A stretch of 64,000 bases of DNA, from assembly GCA_947498785.1 (NCBI GenBank), contig CANMLS010000024.1:18283-82282 (forward strand), written 5' to 3'. The notes under the pieces were generated by a model. It was given only the letters and a program-made list of their open reading frames with translations. It did no database searches and was not told the DNA's origin. The stretch's first letter is position 1; the number at the start of each line of letters is the position of its first letter. Below, piece after piece: positions 56,405 to 64,000 of the stretch. This DNA is from an uncultured Aquimarina sp. GTDB taxonomy: Bacteria; Bacteroidota; Bacteroidia; Flavobacteriales; Flavobacteriaceae. Both the position numbers and the translations under genes were made by a program.

Positions 56405-57130
56405 ATGAAAACTCTTCCCATAATAGCCAGTATACTGGTACTATTCTTTTTTTTCCATCCTACAGATAAAAACACTCCTTGTAATTCTGAAAATGAAAGA
56501 CTTGAAAAAGATCCATCTATTTTTAGGTTTGGATATTTCTCACTTTCAAAACGATATAGATTGGAATGATATCAAGGAAGATGGAGTAAATTTCGTATAT
56601 ATTAAAGCTTCTGAAGGTGCGCACTTTAAAGACCCTAAATTTAAAAAAAATCACGATGCCGCAATAAATAATTGTATCTATCGAGGGGCATATCATTTTT
56701 ATGAAACTGGTATTGATCCAGAACAACAAGCTCAAAATTTCTTAACAGTTGTTGGCGAATTAGTTTCCGGCGACTTACCTCCAGTATTAGATCTTGAGCA
56801 AGGCGGTATTAAAGCTTCGGTAACCAAAAAAACATATCAAAAACATACGTTGAAATGGTTAACAACCGTAGAAGAGAAATTAGGTGTTACTCCTATTATA
56901 TATTGTGACCCTTCTTTTGGAGATGCATATCTTAATCATCCTGATTTTGCTAAATATAAATTGTGGATTGCCGAATACACTAAAAAATCCCCTAAAATCC
57001 CTGAAACATGGAAAAATAAAGGATGGACCATTTAACAGATAGTGAAAAAATCGAAGGTATTAAAGGCAAAGTAGACTACGATATTTTTCAAGGAGATGCT
57101 AATGACTTTAGGAAATTATTAAAAAAATAG
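56405..57130 (+). pseudogene. GH25 lysozyme, frameshifted at both ends
   Basis: The intact central frame (56493-57035) is a GH25 lysozyme: LGLDISHFQNDIDW, YIKASEGAHFKDPKF, RGAYHFYETGIDPEQQAQNF, LPPVLDLEQGG (acidic catalytic pair) and LWIAEYTKKSP. Upstream, 56405 starts a good hydrophobic leader (MKTLPIIASILVLFFFF) in the wrong frame across a T8 tract. At 57035 the frame stops after GWTI, but the missing C-terminus (TDSEKIEGIKGKVDYDIF, then FRKLLKK) goes on in another frame to 57130, as if about 7 bases were lost. At least two lesions. Confidence 0.75.
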
Positions 57131-57296
57131 ACTCAATTATCTCTCTATAAATCAAACATATATAAAAATCACTTCATGTATATTTCACATTAATAGTTTT
57201 TTTAATTAAATTTGATAGTCTATGCTATTCTACTCTATTTTTATTTTAATTAGATAATTATCATTTTGGTCATTATAACTAACTAATAAGTTCATC

Positions 57297-58889
57297 ATGC
57301 TAGCTGTTACTACCTTTATACTGTTCACACTATTTGTTGCATATATCTCTTATCAAAAAACAAAAGGGGAAGCTCTTAATACTTCTGATGGATATTTTTT
57401 GGGAGGGAGAAGTCTAGGATGGTTTGTAATCGGGGGATCCCTTTTTCTAACCAACATGAGCGCTAATAATTTTATTGGGGAAAATGAACAGGTATATATT
57501 GATAGTGTTGCAGTAATGGCTTGGGGAATGACTTCTATCCTGTCGCTTATAATAGTTTCTGAGTTCATTTTACCTATATATCTTCGCAATGGATCTGTAA
57601 CCACTCCCGATTTTTTAGAAGATCGATTTGATCCAAGCATAAAAAAATGGATATCCATTATATTTCTTGTAGGCTATGTTATCAATATGATGCCTCCTGT
57701 ATTATATGCAGGAGCAGTTGCTTTTAATGGTATGTTTGATCTATCGGGAGTTTTTGGTTTAAGCAACTGGACTACTATATGGATTTTGGTATGGTCAATC
57801 GGAATTGTAGGAAGTATTTATGCCATTTTTGGCGGATTAAAAGCAATTGCAGTTTCTGACGCCATTAATGGAATAGGGTTAGTAATTGGAGGTTTACTAG
57901 TCCCTTTTTTTGGTTTACTATATATTGGTGATGGTAGTTTTTCTGCAGGTCTTGATATGATTTTAACACAAAATACAGAACATCTCAATGCTATAGGAAA
58001 ACCAGATTCCCCTGTTCCTTTTAGTACATTATTTACAGGAATGCTATTAGTAAATCTTAATTATTGGGGTACCGAACAGTATATCATGCAACGTGTCTTG
58101 GGAGCAAAAAACCTAGCAGCAGGTCAAAAAGGTATTGCTTTAGCAAGTATCCTAAAAGTAATCTCTCCAATTTTGCTTAATATCCCAGGATTAATTGCTT
58201 TACACATCTATTTTAACATAGAAAACACCGCAGAAATATATCCCCGATTAATTGGTGATGTCATGCCTGAATATTTAACCGGATTTATGGCAGCGATCAT
58301 TTTTGGAGCAGCGTTGACCACTTTTAATTCTGGACTTAATAGTTCTAGTACTTTGTTTATGCTTAATATATATAAACCTTATTTAAAACATAAAAATAAA
58401 GAGATTGCCGATGTCAGTTTGATAAAAAAAAGTAAGTATCTACAGGTGTTCTTGGCAATGACCGCTATGTTCATCGCTCCTTTTATTGCGTTTGTTGATG
58501 GTGGTTTTTTCGATTATATCCAAAAAGTAGCAGGTTTTTTTAGTGTACCTATTTTTACCATTCTTTTTGTAGGATTTGTAACTAAAAAAGTACCTCCCAT
58601 TGGAGCAAAAGTAGCTTTGATATTTTTTATTACCTGTTATGCCCTTACTCAATTGATATTTGATACTGGTTTGCATTTCTTGCATATCATGGCTATTTTA
58701 TTTGTTACCAGTACTATAATTATGTTACTTTTTGGAAAATTCTATCCTATGAAAGCGCCATATCAACCTATTGATAAAAAATTAGTAGACATCAAACCTT
58801 GGAAATACAGACATATTGTTTCCTTTATTTTGGTACTGATTGTAATGGCTGCATATATTTTCTTTTCTCCTTTAGGAGTTGCCTCTTAA
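57297..58889 (+). CDS. Sodium/sugar symporter (SSS family)
   Basis: A 530-residue transporter of the SLC5/SSS family with 13-14 membrane segments: GYFLGGRSLGWFVIGGSLFLTNMSANNFIG near the start, YAIFGGLKAIAVSDAINGIG (the SGLT-like motif), NYWGTEQYIMQRVLGAKN and FGAALTTFNSGLNSSSTLF. It should import a sugar with sodium. It heads the operon with alpha- and beta-galactosidase (34 bases to the next gene), so galactosides are the likely substrate. Confidence 0.88.
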   Translation: MLAVTTFILFTLFVAYISYQKTKGEALNTSDGYFLGGRSLGWFVIGGSLFLTNMSANNFIGENEQVYIDSVAVMAWGMTSILSLIIVSEFILPIYLRNGSVTTPDFLEDRFDPSIKKWISIIFLVGYVINMMPPVLYAGAVAFNGMFDLSGVFGLSNWTTIWILVWSIGIVGSIYAIFGGLKAIAVSDAINGIGLVIGGLLVPFFGLLYIGDGSFSAGLDMILTQNTEHLNAIGKPDSPVPFSTLFTGMLLVNLNYWGTEQYIMQRVLGAKNLAAGQKGIALASILKVISPILLNIPGLIALHIYFNIENTAEIYPRLIGDVMPEYLTGFMAAIIFGAALTTFNSGLNSSSTLFMLNIYKPYLKHKNKEIADVSLIKKSKYLQVFLAMTAMFIAPFIAFVDGGFFDYIQKVAGFFSVPIFTILFVGFVTKKVPPIGAKVALIFFITCYALTQLIFDTGLHFLHIMAILFVTSTIIMLLFGKFYPMKAPYQPIDKKLVDIKPWKYRHIVSFILVLIVMAAYIFFSPLGVAS

Positions 58890-58923
58890 TCTCAAAAACA
58901 TGAATTTATAATAACAACTTTCT

Positions 58924-63823
<4,900 letters not shown>

Positions 63824-63948
63824 GATTGCAGTACTGTGGATGTCTATTGTTATCTGTATTGAAGCTTTTCTACAATGTTAAATTAGTTTCTAACCATGTA
63901 ATACATTTTTAACTTTTAATTTGCTCATAAAATGAATATCTTTATTCT

Positions 63949-64000
63949 ATGGCAAAAACTATTGATATTCAAGTTGTTGAGACAGAGAAAGAATTACAAT
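63949..64000 (+). CDS. Start of a gene cut by the window end
   Basis: ATG at 63949 opens a frame (MAKTIDIQVVETEKELQ) that is still open at 64000. The 17 residues are too few to name a family; a helix-turn-helix or transposase-like start is possible but unsupported. No terminator was seen between lacZ and this gene. Confidence 0.4.
   Translation, partial: MAKTIDIQVVETEKELQ

Noticed and set aside
56281..56475. Minus-strand 64-codon frame
   Set aside because: It is the reverse strand of the lysozyme leader region and has no family or neighbours.

Overview
The window looks like the chromosome of a marine member of the Flavobacteriaceae (Bacteroidota), possibly an Aquimarina-like genus. It is strongly AT-rich, its genes lack obvious Shine-Dalgarno sites, many products start with short lipoprotein signals ending in a lipobox Cys, and it carries many families typical of this phylum (DUF4494, DUF4136, DUF4230, DUF5107, DUF5522, DUF6515, GDYXXLXY/DUF2157, YiaA-type proteins, SPOR proteins). 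The genus is an inference; no rRNA or tRNA gene was seen.

Layout. 1-8.6 kb: a truncated PhoD-like phosphatase, a SPOR protein, small lipoproteins, a GDYXXLXY-DUF2157 pair, and a minus-strand lipid-type cluster (DUF6999 protein, a ketosynthase III fused to a heme-oxygenase-like diiron domain, a sterol-desaturase-type hydroxylase and a small membrane protein). 8.8-18.4 kb: a helical-repeat protein, a large secreted DUF5107-TPR protein, a met-zincin metalloprotease and small conserved proteins. 18.4-19.97 kb: mostly non-coding, with a degenerate 21/22-bp phased array and a palindromic element that recurs at 48.9 kb.

20-37.1 kb: the outstanding region, a polyketide-type biosynthetic cluster. It encodes an FAD oxidoreductase and a 2196-residue synthase reading thioesterase-AT-KS-KS-like(CLF)-KR-DH. 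A phosphopantetheinyl transferase, an ACP-ACP-FabL-like reductase fusion and an unknown lipoprotein follow, then homologues of UnbV (ASPIC/FG-GAP) and UnbL (DUF1702). UnbV and UnbL are known from the conserved enediyne cassette, but the synthase order is neither that of enediyne PKSs nor of Pfa PUFA synthases, and no UnbU was seen. I read it as a rearranged hybrid of the two systems with an unknown product.

37-45 kb: housekeeping and small genes (SMP-30-like, a lone TIR protein, a four-gene operon ending in hemL, DUF4136, DUF4230). 45-57 kb: a decay zone with a DHFR-fold gene carrying an in-frame stop, an internally deleted insertion sequence, a DUF7738/DUF6892 gene split at an A9 tract, an internally deleted ppk1, an amidohydrolase remnant and a multiply broken GH25 lysozyme. 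These are mixed with intact genes (ssb, a Rieske-glutamate-synthase fusion, a bile-acid-type symporter). 57.3-63.8 kb: a galactoside-use operon (sodium/sugar symporter, GH36 alpha-galactosidase, GH2 beta-galactosidase), followed by the start of one more gene.
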